Below, in pieces: positions 53,279 to 62,807 of a DNA stretch of 64,000 nucleotides. This DNA comes from Streptomyces caelestis. Lineage in GTDB: Bacteria > Actinomycetota > Actinomycetes > Streptomycetales > Streptomycetaceae. A program made the position numbers and the translations under genes. Each line of letters opens with the position of its first letter. The first letter of the stretch is position 1. The notes under the pieces are model-generated. The model was not told where the DNA came from. It searched no databases and worked only from the letters and a program-made list of their open reading frames with translations. The stretch covers positions 3,038,001 to 3,102,000 of the forward strand of contig NZ_JACHNE010000001.1 of NCBI RefSeq assembly GCF_014205255.1, in the 5' to 3' direction.

Positions 53279-56200
53279 ATGGTGGAACTTCTTGCTCTGG
53301 GACCACTTGAGCTGTGGCACGGTCCGCAGCAGTACGAACTCGGATCCCGGAAGGAACGCTGTGTGCTGGCCGCGCTGATCCACGCCCGAGGCGAACCGGT
53401 CTCCGTGGACACCCTGATGGACCGTGTCTGGAACGGCGAGCCGCCTCCCACCGCCACGGACACCCTGCACAGTTACCTCTCCCGGCTGCGGAGCCGATTA
53501 CGCAGGGCGGTGGGCGACGATCTGGCCCAGGTGTTGCGGCCCTCACCACGGCTGTACCAACTGCGGGCCGACCCGGAGGACATCGACCTGCTGCGCTTCA
53601 GGCGGCTGCGGACGGATGCGGCGAGTGCGGAGGCACGGGGTGACCAGGAACTGGCGATCGGGCTGCTGCGCACCGCCGAAACGCTGTGGCGCGGCGAGCC
53701 GTTGACCGAGTTCGCGGACAATGCCTGGGCCTTGTCGGCGCGTGCCCGACTGGTCGAGGAGCATCGCCGGGTCCGCGAGGAACGCATCGCCCTGGAGCTG
53801 GAGTTGGGCCGGCACGCCGACCTGATCGGAGAACTTCAGGAACTGGCGGCGCAGAACCCCCTCGCCCAGCAGGTGATCGGCTCACTGATGCTGGCCCTGT
53901 ACCGCTCCGGACGCCATGACGAGGCTCTGGCGGTCTTCCGGAACACCCGCGAAAGGCTGCACGACGGCCAGGGGATCGAGCCGGGCGCGGAGCTCCAGGA
54001 ACTTCATCTCCGCATGCTCGAACAGGACCGCACCCTGCTGAACGCCCGGCCCGAACCCGCTACCGCGGTGCTCGAGCCGAAGCCGCGGAACTGCCTGCCC
54101 CGGGACACACGGGACTTCACCGGACGGGCCGGCGAACTGCGGATCCTGCTCGCCGCTTCCGAGGCCGAGGGCGGTGCGACGAACGCCCTGCCTGTCACGG
54201 TCGTCCACGGTATGCCCGGCATCGGCAAGACAGCACTGGCGGTGCACGCGGCACACCGCCTGTGCGCGGACTATCCGGATGGGCAGTTCTACGTGGACCT
54301 GCGGGGATACAGCATCGAGCAGCCACTCGACCCTGCCGAGGCCTTGGCCGTCCTGCTGCACTCTGCCGGATGGTCCGGTGAACTGCCGACCACACCGGCC
54401 GAGCGGGCGGCCAGGTGGCGCGAGTGGACGGCGCGGCATCGCACCCTGGTGATACTCGACAACGCCAGGGACGCCGCCCAGGTGGAGCCCCTGCTGCCCG
54501 GAAACCCCGGCTGCCGGGTCATCGTGACCACCCGGAGCCGGCTGACCCGTCTCGAAGGTGCCTCGTCCCTGCCGGTCGACGCGCTGTCCAGGGCGGAGGC
54601 AGTTGCTCTGTTCACCCGCATCGTCGGCGTGTCCCGTGCCTCGACCGAGCCCGAAGCCCTGGAGCAGGTCGTGGACGCCTGCGGCTGCCACCCCTTGGCG
54701 GTGCAGCTCCTGGCGAGCCGTTTCCGCTACCGGGACGCATGGGCCGTCCAGGACTTACTCGACCGGCTGACACAGGCGACCGATCCTCTCCAGGAGTTCG
54801 ACGGTCTGATCACGGCGGTCTTCCAGCTCTCGTACACAGAACTCAGTGGTCCTGCCCAGCAGTTGTTCCGTCGTCTCGCCCTGCACACCGGCTCCGACAT
54901 CACCCTCCACGCGGCAGCCGCCCTGGCCGGGCCGGGCTTCGGGAGGGGGACGGAGCTGCTGGAGAGATGCGTGGACGAATTGCTCGACGCCAGCCTCCTG
55001 GAGGAGCCGGTACGCGGCCGGTACCGGCTGCACGATCTGACCCGCGCCTTCGGTTCGCGACTCGGCTCCCACACTGATCCAGAACCGGTCCGACGCGCGG
55101 CGGTCGGCCGTCTCATCGCCTACCACCTCACCACCGCCCACCGGACCAACCGTCTGGCCCATCCCCACCGTCGAGCACTTCGGCTGACCCCGGACGCGGA
55201 ATCCGGCTACGCGCTGGAGTTCTCCGGCGTGGACGAGGCGTCCGTGTGGCTCACGGTGGAGCGCGCCAACCTCCTGGGGGTGGCGCGGACAGCGGCAGCC
55301 GAGTTCCCGGAGTATGCGGCCCTTTTCCCGAGTGTTCTGGCGAGGTCCCTCAAGCTGTGGGGGACGTGGGACGTCGCAGCCGACCTCTTCGACGCGGCCG
55401 TACCTGTATTGCGCGCCCGGGGCGACCGTGCCGCCCTCGCCCGTACTCTGACCGACCGCGCGGATCTGCTGGCGCAGCGAAACCACGGCGAGGCGCTGCG
55501 CTGCGCGACCGAGGCCCTGGCGCTGTACCGGGACCTCCACGACCCCAACGGCCGCGCCGACGCGCTCCTCCAGTCGGGGCGCGCCCACCTGGCGGCCGGC
55601 CACGGCGGGACGGCCCTGCGCGTCCTCGACCAGTCGCTGGCGCTGTACCGAGAGGTCGGCGACCGCGCCGGAGAAGCCGACTGTCTCAATGTGCAGGGAG
55701 CGGCGCTGTACTACGCGGGGCAGTACGACGAAGCCCTCCACCGCGTCCAGCTCATGCAGGGCATCTACGAGGCGCTGCCCGACCCTTATGGCCTCGCGCA
55801 GGCACTGAACAACCGCGGCGAGATCCACTACCTCCAGAGGCACTACGACGACGCCCGTGACTGCTACGAACGGTCGCTGGCCCTGATGCGGCAGCACGGC
55901 GGCCGGCAGGAGCTCGCGATCCTCGACACCAACCTCGGCGCCGTGCACCAGGCGACCGGACGGACGGACCGCGCACTGGCCTGCTACCGAAGGGCCCTCG
56001 CCGCCCACCGGACCAGCGGCGACGCGCTGGGCGAGGCCGACGTGCTGATCAGCATGGGGATGGCCCACGCCCAGTCCGGGCGCAGGGGCGAGGCGCTGCT
56101 GCACTTCACCATGGCGGAGCAGGTCGCCACCAGCATCGACAACCCGTACGAGAAGCTGCGCGCACTGATCGGTGCAGCGGACGTCCAACGGGAATCGGGC

Positions 56201-56446
56201 CGCCTCGACCTCGCACACAAAGGGTACGAGCGCGCTCTCGAGGTGGCTGGGACGGCCGAATACCCCCTGGGTTCCGCCCATGCGCTCGCGGGGCTCGCTC
56301 GAACCGCCGCGCTGCGCCCCCGCGGCATCCAGCAGGCCCGCGAGTACGGCGAGCAGGCGGTCGCCCTGTATCGGCGTCTCGGCGCCGTCACGGAGGCCGA
56401 GAAACTCCTCCGGTTGCTGGCGGGGCACGAGTCGACCGGCTCCTGA
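53279..56446 (+). CDS. AfsR-like SARP regulator with NB-ARC and TPR domains
   Basis: 1055 residues. Residues 1-95 are an OmpR-type winged helix (LGPLELWHG…SRKERCVLAALI…DTLMDRVW), 96-250 the bacterial transcriptional activation domain (ELWRGEPLTEFADNAW), then NB-ARC with P-loop HGMPGIGKTALA and LVILDNARDA, and C-terminal TPR repeats. Such proteins activate antibiotic or developmental genes. Start at ATG 53279; a GTG one codon downstream has better Shine-Dalgarno spacing to GGGGG. TTA codons at 53498-53500 and 54755-54757 imply bldA control. No link to the ccb cluster, 33 kb away, is shown. Confidence 0.9.
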   Translation: MVELLALGPLELWHGPQQYELGSRKERCVLAALIHARGEPVSVDTLMDRVWNGEPPPTATDTLHSYLSRLRSRLRRAVGDDLAQVLRPSPRLYQLRADPEDIDLLRFRRLRTDAASAEARGDQELAIGLLRTAETLWRGEPLTEFADNAWALSARARLVEEHRRVREERIALELELGRHADLIGELQELAAQNPLAQQVIGSLMLALYRSGRHDEALAVFRNTRERLHDGQGIEPGAELQELHLRMLEQDRTLLNARPEPATAVLEPKPRNCLPRDTRDFTGRAGELRILLAASEAEGGATNALPVTVVHGMPGIGKTALAVHAAHRLCADYPDGQFYVDLRGYSIEQPLDPAEALAVLLHSAGWSGELPTTPAERAARWREWTARHRTLVILDNARDAAQVEPLLPGNPGCRVIVTTRSRLTRLEGASSLPVDALSRAEAVALFTRIVGVSRASTEPEALEQVVDACGCHPLAVQLLASRFRYRDAWAVQDLLDRLTQATDPLQEFDGLITAVFQLSYTELSGPAQQLFRRLALHTGSDITLHAAAALAGPGFGRGTELLERCVDELLDASLLEEPVRGRYRLHDLTRAFGSRLGSHTDPEPVRRAAVGRLIAYHLTTAHRTNRLAHPHRRALRLTPDAESGYALEFSGVDEASVWLTVERANLLGVARTAAAEFPEYAALFPSVLARSLKLWGTWDVAADLFDAAVPVLRARGDRAALARTLTDRADLLAQRNHGEALRCATEALALYRDLHDPNGRADALLQSGRAHLAAGHGGTALRVLDQSLALYREVGDRAGEADCLNVQGAALYYAGQYDEALHRVQLMQGIYEALPDPYGLAQALNNRGEIHYLQRHYDDARDCYERSLALMRQHGGRQELAILDTNLGAVHQATGRTDRALACYRRALAAHRTSGDALGEADVLISMGMAHAQSGRRGEALLHFTMAEQVATSIDNPYEKLRALIGAADVQRESGRLDLAHKGYERALEVAGTAEYPLGSAHALAGLARTAALRPRGIQQAREYGEQAVALYRRLGAVTEAEKLLRLLAGHESTGS

Positions 56447-56749
56447 GCCCCTTCCCAGGAGCCGGTGTGCCCCTCGAGTGTCACCACATCCAGCGGAAGA
56501 CGGTGAGTGCTACGAAGGTGGTGCCCATGACATGCATGGACGCGAGCAAAAGCCGGGGTGAGGTCTTCACGTCTTCCTCTGTGTTCGTTGGTGCGGAAAG
56601 GGCGCCGAGTGATCACTCCGGCACGAAACTAGCGGACACCAGAGGGGCACTGGAACGTGTTTGCGGAACGGGACGCGCATGCGATAAAAGCGGTGCTCAG
56701 GGCACGTGCCTCACCGTGCCCCAACCCCGCCCGCGGAAAGGGGCATGCC
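56447..56749. other. Gap between SARP gene and hydroxyacid dehydrogenase
   Basis: 303 bases; open frames cross it but none resembles a known protein. No clear terminator. Confidence 0.35.
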
Positions 56750-57715
56750 GTGCGGCTGCGCTGTGCTGTGCTGGACGACTTTCAGAAGGTGGCGACCGAG
56801 GTCGCCGACTGGTCGGTGGTCGCGGACGACGTGGAGGTCGTGTCCTTCGACCGGCACATCGACGGCGAGGACGCCCTGGCCGCGGCCCTGGCCGGCTTCG
56901 ACATCGTGGTGACCCTGCGCGAGCGCGTGCCGTTCCCCGGGTCGCTGATCGCCCGCCTGCCCGGGCTGAAACTGATCGTCGCCTCCGGCATGCGGAACTC
57001 GGTCATCGACTACGCGGCCGCCGAGGCGCACGGCGTCACAGTGTGCGGCACCGCCAGTTCCTCCACCCCGCCCGTCGAACTGACCTGGGCGCTGCTGCTC
57101 GGCCTCGCCCGCGGCATCGTCGAGGAGAGCGGCGCCCTGCGCTCCGGCGGCCCGTGGCAGAGCACGGTCGGCGCCGACCTGCACGGCCGGCGCCTGGGGC
57201 TGCTCGGCCTGGGGAAGATCGGCAGCCGCGTCGCCCAGGTCGGCCTCGCCTTCGGCATGGAGGTCCACGCCTGGAGCCAGAACCTCACCCGCGAGCGCGC
57301 CGACGAGGCCGGCGTGGAACTCGCTCCCTCCAAGGAAGACCTGCTCGCGAACAGCGACTTCGTCTCGGTCCACCTCGTGCTGAGCGACCGCACCCGCGGC
57401 CTGCTCGGCCCCGCCGAACTCGCCCTGCTGAAGCCGACCACGTACCTGGTCAACACCTCACGCGCGGCCATCGTCGACCAGGACGCCCTCCTCGCCGCCC
57501 TGCATGAGGGCCGGATCGCCGGCGTCGGCCTCGACGTCTTCGACATCGAGCCCCTGCCCGCCGACCATCCGATGCGCACGGCCCCCCGCCTCCTGGCCAC
57601 GCCGCACCTCGGCTACGTCTCCCGCGCCAACTACGAGACGTACTACGGCCAGGCGGTCGAGAACATCCGGGCCTACCTGGCCGGTTCGCCTGTGCGACTC
57701 CTCTCGGCAGGCTAG
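56750..57715 (+). CDS. D-isomer-specific 2-hydroxyacid dehydrogenase
   Basis: 321 residues. NAD loop GLGKIGSRVAQVGLAFG in the second Rossmann domain; catalytic Arg in NTSRAAIVDQ, Glu in DIEPLP and His in ATPHLGYVS are all present. It reduces a 2-keto acid or oxidises a D-2-hydroxy acid; substrate unknown. GTG at 56750 has GGAAAGGGG upstream, while longer versions begin with unrelated sequence. Confidence 0.9.
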   Translation: MRLRCAVLDDFQKVATEVADWSVVADDVEVVSFDRHIDGEDALAAALAGFDIVVTLRERVPFPGSLIARLPGLKLIVASGMRNSVIDYAAAEAHGVTVCGTASSSTPPVELTWALLLGLARGIVEESGALRSGGPWQSTVGADLHGRRLGLLGLGKIGSRVAQVGLAFGMEVHAWSQNLTRERADEAGVELAPSKEDLLANSDFVSVHLVLSDRTRGLLGPAELALLKPTTYLVNTSRAAIVDQDALLAALHEGRIAGVGLDVFDIEPLPADHPMRTAPRLLATPHLGYVSRANYETYYGQAVENIRAYLAGSPVRLLSAG

Positions 57716-57792
57716 GGCTGTCGGATCAGATCGCAGACGCGGGGCGGCCGGGCACTGTCACTCGGAGCCGGGCTGATCCCCGAACGAAGGCC

Positions 57793-58659
57793 CTAGGCGT
57801 ACCGGTAGATCCCGCTGTGGTCCTCCAGCTCGCCGGGTGTCACGTCCCACGGCGGCAACTTCTCGTGCCGTGCGACGATCCGGCCGCGCTGGGCGTCGCC
57901 CCGGGCGAGCGGCTTCGCGGGGAGATAGCGTGCGCCCCGGTGCCGCCGCTGCCAGCGGGACCAGAGGAGGTCGACGAAGGCGTGGTGCATCCAGAAGACG
58001 GGGTCGTTGACGGAGGCGCCGCCGACCATGTGACCGCCGACCCAACGGTGGACCCGGTTGTGGGTGTGCCACGAAACGGCGCCCTGCCCTCGCCCCCACC
58101 CCTCCAGCTTGTTGCGGAACCCCTTGGCGGACGTGGAGTTCCAGGGGGCCGTGTCGTAGACGGGGTCGTCGAGGGCGCGCTTCACATCGCCGGCCGTGGG
58201 CAGGGCGATCGGGTCCCGGGAGCGGCCCAGATCCCGCGTGAGGAACTCGGTTTCGGTGATTCCCACCTTGATCGTCCACGCGCCGTTGCGGTAGGCGAAG
58301 GGGCCGGTCATGACCTGTCGGTCGGACCGGCGCCCGGTGCCGCCGAGCAGGTCCTCGGTCCACGGTACGGCCGTGGGGGTGCGGGTGCGCGTCCAGTCCC
58401 AGTACGGCACGGTCACCGACTCGTCGACCCGGCGCAGCGCGTCCTCCAGGTCCAGCAAGAACCTGCGGTGCCAGGGCAGGAAGGAGGGTGCCATGTGGGC
58501 TGCGCGCAGTCTGCGTTCACCGTCGGAGACGTAGTACTCGATGTGCGTGCGCACGAACTCGTCGTACTCGCCGCGGCGTTTGACCTCGAGCAGCGCGTTG
58601 ACGAACCGGCGCCGCTCGGACCGGGTGAAGGTGCTGACGTCCTTACGCGTGTACACCAT
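57793..58659 (-). CDS. melC2: Tyrosinase, MelC2/MelD2 type
   Basis: 288-residue type 3 copper tyrosinase. CuA ligands are in RTHIEYY, RAAHMAPS and LPWHRRF; CuB ligands in HTHNRVH and MHHAFVD. All six histidines are present, so it should be active once loaded with copper. It oxidises tyrosine and other phenols towards melanin. It overlaps the upstream copper chaperone gene by 17 bases. Streptomyces often carry two tyrosinase pairs (melC and melD); which this is cannot be decided. Confidence 0.92.
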   Translation of the reverse strand: MVYTRKDVSTFTRSERRRFVNALLEVKRRGEYDEFVRTHIEYYVSDGERRLRAAHMAPSFLPWHRRFLLDLEDALRRVDESVTVPYWDWTRTRTPTAVPWTEDLLGGTGRRSDRQVMTGPFAYRNGAWTIKVGITETEFLTRDLGRSRDPIALPTAGDVKRALDDPVYDTAPWNSTSAKGFRNKLEGWGRGQGAVSWHTHNRVHRWVGGHMVGGASVNDPVFWMHHAFVDLLWSRWQRRHRGARYLPAKPLARGDAQRGRIVARHEKLPPWDVTPGELEDHSGIYRYA

Positions 58660-59173
58660 GGTGATGATCCCCCTCGGTTCCCTTGCGTTCGCCCGGCGTA
58701 CGGCAGTGCTCCGTGCCGCCGCCCCTGTCGTCCGGCGCGCCCAGTTGTTCGGTGGGGCCGAGTTCGTCGACGGCCGCGCGCGCGGCGGCGAGCGGGGTCG
58801 GATACGAGCAGTAGTGGTCGACCATGCTCAACCAGCTGCCGTCCGCCCGCCGCATCAGATGCAGCGGCCGCCCGTCCACGGTGACGTACCACGCGCCGGA
58901 GCCGTCGCCCCCGGACCGCCCGCCGCCGTCCCTGACGCCGACGATGCGGCGCCCGCGATACGTCTCGGCGAACCGCGCTTCCTCCGCTCCGGCCGGCCTC
59001 GACGCCACCAGGAACGGCGCGAACACCCCACCGACCGCCGACGCGGACAGTCCTCGCAGCACCCGCCGCCGTCCCGTGGCACGCGGGAGGCCGGCGACGG
59101 CTGACGGGCGGTCGTCAGCGGGCCCGGCCTCACGGTGTACCGATGGATACCTGGGTGGTCTGTTGGTTCGCAA
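58643..59173 (-). CDS. melC1: Tyrosinase copper chaperone/cofactor, MelC1 type
   Basis: 176 residues. A twin-arginine signal (RRRVLRGLSASAVGGVFAP) precedes the MelC1 domain: FAETYRGRRIVG, WYVTVDGRPLHLMRRADGSW, and DHYCSYPTPLAAARAAVDEL. MelC1 delivers copper and carries the complex through the Tat pathway. It has a long N-terminal leader (about 34 residues before RR) and a C-terminal extension ending HHHGVHA, both unusual. TTG start with AAGGAG nine bases upstream. Confidence 0.9.
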   Translation of the reverse strand: MRTNRPPRYPSVHREAGPADDRPSAVAGLPRATGRRRVLRGLSASAVGGVFAPFLVASRPAGAEEARFAETYRGRRIVGVRDGGGRSGGDGSGAWYVTVDGRPLHLMRRADGSWLSMVDHYCSYPTPLAAARAAVDELGPTEQLGAPDDRGGGTEHCRTPGERKGTEGDHHHGVHA

Positions 59174-59356
59174 CGGCCTGTCTCCTTCTCGTCACCACAA
59201 GCACCTGACAGCCATGTGGCACACAATCCGAGGGCCGATCCCGCACGCGACGGAACCGGCCCTGGGACGGTCGCAAGCGCCCGTTACACAAGTCCAGCAG
59301 AAATCCCGGATTGAAGATCCGAGCGAAAGCCTGAGACGAAAGAGCGCCCGCACCGC

Positions 59357-59638
59357 TCAGACGTGCAGGGTGTGTCCGTCCAGCAGCTGGCCCTCGGTCT
59401 TCTGGGTCAGGGTGTCCTTCGCGCCCTCGACGGCGCCGGGCAGGAGGCCGTTCTTCCCCGTGTCGAGCCCCTTCGCCTGGTCCAGCAGCTTCAGGTCGGC
59501 CGGGTCCTTGGCGAGCTTGTTCACCACTCCGGTGACGTCGGGCTTGACGTCCGCAGCGTCCAGAGCGACGGCGGGAGCGGCGATGCTGGCCACGACCATG
59601 GAACCGGCAATGACGGCGGCAGCCTTCAGAGACTTCAT
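59357..59638 (-). CDS. Small secreted protein, unknown function
   Basis: 93 residues: signal peptide (MKSLKAAAVIAGSMVVASIA, cut near AVA), then a soluble 68-residue domain rich in Asp, Lys and Leu without cysteines, so not a chaplin or rodlin. ATG at 59638 with AAAGGA six bases upstream. Confidence 0.78.
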   Translation of the reverse strand: MKSLKAAAVIAGSMVVASIAAPAVALDAADVKPDVTGVVNKLAKDPADLKLLDQAKGLDTGKNGLLPGAVEGAKDTLTQKTEGQLLDGHTLHV

Positions 59639-60120
59639 CGTGTTCCTTTCTTGGGCAACTGGAAAGTCACCAGGGAGAATTGCTTCATCGCCTCTAACGA
59701 GCCCTGGACGCCGCGGAAACCGCGTGCACAGAAAATTCCGGCGCCCGCGAGCAATCTCACCCGAATGAAGGGCATGTCTTATCTGGGTTTCTCATCCTCT
59801 TATGAACGCGGGACCTTGCGCCTTGCGCGGATCGGGAGCGCACCGACTCCGGCGTCGGGCACCCCTCCCCTGCCGACAGGGCGGCAACCCGACGTGCGAC
59901 AGGGGGATTTCAACACGCCTATCCCACTTGCCCGGTAAGGGCGAGAATCCGGGATAGAGTGATGTGTCCTGATTTAGTCAAAGAGTTGATGTCTTCGCGA
60001 AAGGGCAACGCCGGTCATGCGTCCCGCCGGGGGTCTTTCCACTGCGACACGTACGGGGATCCACCTGTCCGACGGCCCGTCAGGGCGGGACGCCCGCCTT
60101 TCACGTCATCCCGCACAGTG
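59639..60120. promoter_or_regulatory. Intergenic region with a dyad upstream of the exopolysaccharide genes
   Basis: 482 bases between divergent units with no supported gene. At 59919-59957 an inverted repeat has outer arms CTATCCC/GGGATAG and inner GCCC/GGGC. It could be an operator or an RNA hairpin in the leader of the exopolysaccharide genes. Confidence 0.5.
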
Positions 60121-61332
60121 ATGACCGTCCGGTCTTCGGGATCGTTGCGCACCGCGACACGGGCGGCTTCGCCACGCGTCCTCCATGTGACCCAGCCGGT
60201 GGACGGCGGCGTCGCCCGAGTGGTCGCCGAACTGGTGCGTGCGCAACGTGCCGCCGGTTTCGGCGTCACGGTCGCGTGCCCCGAGAGCGGCCTCGCACAG
60301 ACGCTGCGGGAACTCGGCGCACACGTACGGCACTGGCCCGCCACGCGGGCACCGGGACGGTCGCTTCCCCGTGAGGTGCGCCGGCTCGCGCGCGTCGTCG
60401 ACGAGGTCCGGCCCGACGTGCTGCACGCGCACAGCGCCAAGGCCGGGCTCGCGGCCCGGCTGGCGGTACGGGGGCGCATCCCGACGGTGTTTCAGCCGCA
60501 CGCCTGGTCGTTCGAGGCGGTCGGCGGGGTCACGGCGGCGACCGCCGTGGTGTGGGAGCGGTGGGGGGCACGGTGGGCCGCCCGTGTGGTCTGCGTCAGC
60601 GAGGCGGAACGGGAGCGGGGCGCGCGCGCCGGAGTGCGTGCCCACTGGCGGGTGATCCCCAACGGTGTCGACCCGGCGCGCTTCCATCCCACCGCCGTCG
60701 CCGCCGCACGAGCCGCCCTCGCGCCGCTCGCCTGCCTCGATCCGGCCGCTGTGCTGGTGGTCTGCGTAGGGCGGCTGTGCCGGCAGAAGGGGCAGGACGT
60801 GCTGCTCGAGGCGTGGTCCTCGGTGCTGCGGCGGGTGCCCGCGGCCCGGCTGGCGCTCGTCGGGGACGGGCCGGAGGAAGCGCGGCTGCGGCATCGCGCG
60901 CCCGAGGGCGTGCTGTTCGCCGGGGCCGTGGCCGATGCCGTCCCCTGGTACCAGGCGGCCGACCTGGTGGTGCTGCCGTCGCGCTGGGAGGGCATGGCGC
61001 TGGCCCCGCTGGAGGCGATGGCGTGCGGGCGTCCCGTCCTGGTCACGGACGTGGCCGGGGCGCGCGAGAGCCTGCCGCCCGGTCACCGGGCGCACTGTCT
61101 GGCGCCCGCCGGCCGGCCGGGCCCGCTGGGCGACGCGCTCACCCGGGTCCTGCTCGATCCGCCGCTGCGGGAGTCGCTCGGCCACCAGGGGCGCCGCCAC
61201 GTACTCACCGCGCACGACGTGCGGCACTCGGCCGAGGCGGTCGCGGCTCTCTACCGCGAACTCCTCGGTGCCGGGCGCACGGTGATTCATCGCACGGAAC
61301 ACACCGAGTGCAGGGAGTCCATCCGCTCGTGA
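60121..61332 (+). CDS. GT4-family glycosyltransferase of an exopolysaccharide operon
   Basis: 403 residues from ATG 60121. GT-B fold: QPVDGGVARVVAEL at the start, IPNGVDPARFHP, VGRLCRQKGQDVLLEAW, and the EX7E region EGMALAPLEAMACGRPV. It should add a sugar to a lipid-linked precursor. No Shine-Dalgarno precedes the ATG; a GTG one codon upstream and an ATG at about 59989 are alternatives. Overlaps the next gene by four bases (GTGA). Confidence 0.87.
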   Translation: MTVRSSGSLRTATRAASPRVLHVTQPVDGGVARVVAELVRAQRAAGFGVTVACPESGLAQTLRELGAHVRHWPATRAPGRSLPREVRRLARVVDEVRPDVLHAHSAKAGLAARLAVRGRIPTVFQPHAWSFEAVGGVTAATAVVWERWGARWAARVVCVSEAERERGARAGVRAHWRVIPNGVDPARFHPTAVAAARAALAPLACLDPAAVLVVCVGRLCRQKGQDVLLEAWSSVLRRVPAARLALVGDGPEEARLRHRAPEGVLFAGAVADAVPWYQAADLVVLPSRWEGMALAPLEAMACGRPVLVTDVAGARESLPPGHRAHCLAPAGRPGPLGDALTRVLLDPPLRESLGHQGRRHVLTAHDVRHSAEAVAALYRELLGAGRTVIHRTEHTECRESIRS

Positions 61333-62801
61333 CCGCCGAACGTACCGTCGCTCCCCCCGGCAGCCAGCCGCCGGAGCACGGATTCCCTCCCGTCTCGGTC
61401 ATTTCCCCGCGCGGGACCGCCGACGGCTTGCGGCGCTCCGCAGGGCGACGCCCCGCGGCGCGCCACGCCCCGGGACTGCCGCTGCTCGCCGTGGACGCGG
61501 CCGCCGCGCTCACCGCCGCCCCCGCACTGCCCCACCCCCTGCTGACCGCGCCCCTGCTGCTCGCCGTCCTCTGCCTGAACGCACGGGCGACGCTGTACCG
61601 CCCCGCCGCCGTGCCCGCCGTACTGAACGAACTCCCCGCCGTCTGCGCCCGGATCACGGTGAGCTGGTGCGCGCTCGCGGCCCTGGTCGCGGCGCTCTCC
61701 CCGGCGCATGCCCTGTCCGTCCGTACGCTGCTGACCGGCTGCGCCCTGCAGGCGGTGACGAGCTGCGCGGGCCGCGGCATGGTGCACTGGCGCCGCCGCC
61801 GGACACTGGTCCGCCACCCCGCCGCGGCCCTCGTCGTCGGCCCCGCCGCCACCGCCCAGCGCGTGGCCGCCGCCTTCCTGCGCCATCCCGGGTGCGGCCT
61901 CAGACCGGTGGGCGTCCTCGCCGACGACCCGGCCGGCGGCGAGGGACTGCCGGTGCTCGGCACCGACGAGGAGGTGCACCGGGCCGTCATCCAGAACGGC
62001 GTGCGGGCCGTGCTCATCGTGGGCCCGGTAGGCGAACGCGGCCTGCTGCTACGGGCGTTGGCCGAGTCGGGCTGCGCGTTGTGGGAGCTCGACGCGGACG
62101 CACCGGCGTACGGCCGGGCGAGGAGCGCCGCGTACGGCGAGGCCGGACGCACGGTCCACGACCGGGGCCCGCGTGAGCGGATCGCCGGCTTCTCCTGCCG
62201 CCGCCTGGAGGCCGGCCGGCACCGCGGCGGCCCCGCCAAGCGCGCCCTCGACGTCCTGGTCTCCGGGACCTTGCTGCTCCTGGTCAGCCCGGTGCTGCTG
62301 GCCTGCGCGCTCATGCTGCGGGTCAGCGACGGGCCGGGCGTCGTCTTCCGTCAGGAGCGCGTCGGCAGGGACGGCCGCCCCTTCACGCTGCTGAAGTTCC
62401 GCACCCATCGCCCGTCCGACGCACACGAGGCCGCCACCCGCTGGAGCGTGGCGGGCGAGCGGGACATGAGCCGCTTCTGCCGTTTCCTGCGCCGCAGTTC
62501 GCTCGACGAGCTGCCCCAGTTGTGGAACGTCTTCCGGGGCGACATGTCCCTGGTCGGGCCGCGCCCCGAACGTCCGTACTTCGTCGCCGTGTTCAGCGAG
62601 ACCTACCCCGGTTACGCCGCCCGCCACCGCGTGCGGACCGGCATCACCGGGCTCGCCCAGATCCACGGGCTGCGCGGCGACACCTCCATCGAGGACCGCG
62701 CCCGGTTCGACAACGCGTACATCGACGACTGGTCGCTGTGGCAGGACGTGTGCATCCTGCTGCGCACGGCCGCCGCGCTGGTCCGCCCGACGGGGAGCTG
62801 A
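61329..62801 (+). CDS. Polyprenyl glycosylphosphotransferase (exopolysaccharide priming enzyme)
   Basis: 490 residues. The N-terminal 170 residues hold membrane helices, the middle is a Rossmann-like domain (LVVGPAATAQRVAAAFL), and the C-terminal 200 residues are the bacterial sugar transferase domain: KRALDVLVSG, a membrane hairpin, FRQERVGRDGRPFTLLKFRT, SLDELPQLWNV, LVGPRPERP and the C-terminal GITGLAQIHGLRG. It transfers a sugar phosphate to undecaprenyl phosphate to begin the repeat unit. Confidence 0.92.
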   Translation: MTAERTVAPPGSQPPEHGFPPVSVISPRGTADGLRRSAGRRPAARHAPGLPLLAVDAAAALTAAPALPHPLLTAPLLLAVLCLNARATLYRPAAVPAVLNELPAVCARITVSWCALAALVAALSPAHALSVRTLLTGCALQAVTSCAGRGMVHWRRRRTLVRHPAAALVVGPAATAQRVAAAFLRHPGCGLRPVGVLADDPAGGEGLPVLGTDEEVHRAVIQNGVRAVLIVGPVGERGLLLRALAESGCALWELDADAPAYGRARSAAYGEAGRTVHDRGPRERIAGFSCRRLEAGRHRGGPAKRALDVLVSGTLLLLVSPVLLACALMLRVSDGPGVVFRQERVGRDGRPFTLLKFRTHRPSDAHEAATRWSVAGERDMSRFCRFLRRSSLDELPQLWNVFRGDMSLVGPRPERPYFVAVFSETYPGYAARHRVRTGITGLAQIHGLRGDTSIEDRARFDNAYIDDWSLWQDVCILLRTAAALVRPTGS

Positions 62802-62807
62802 AGCCCG

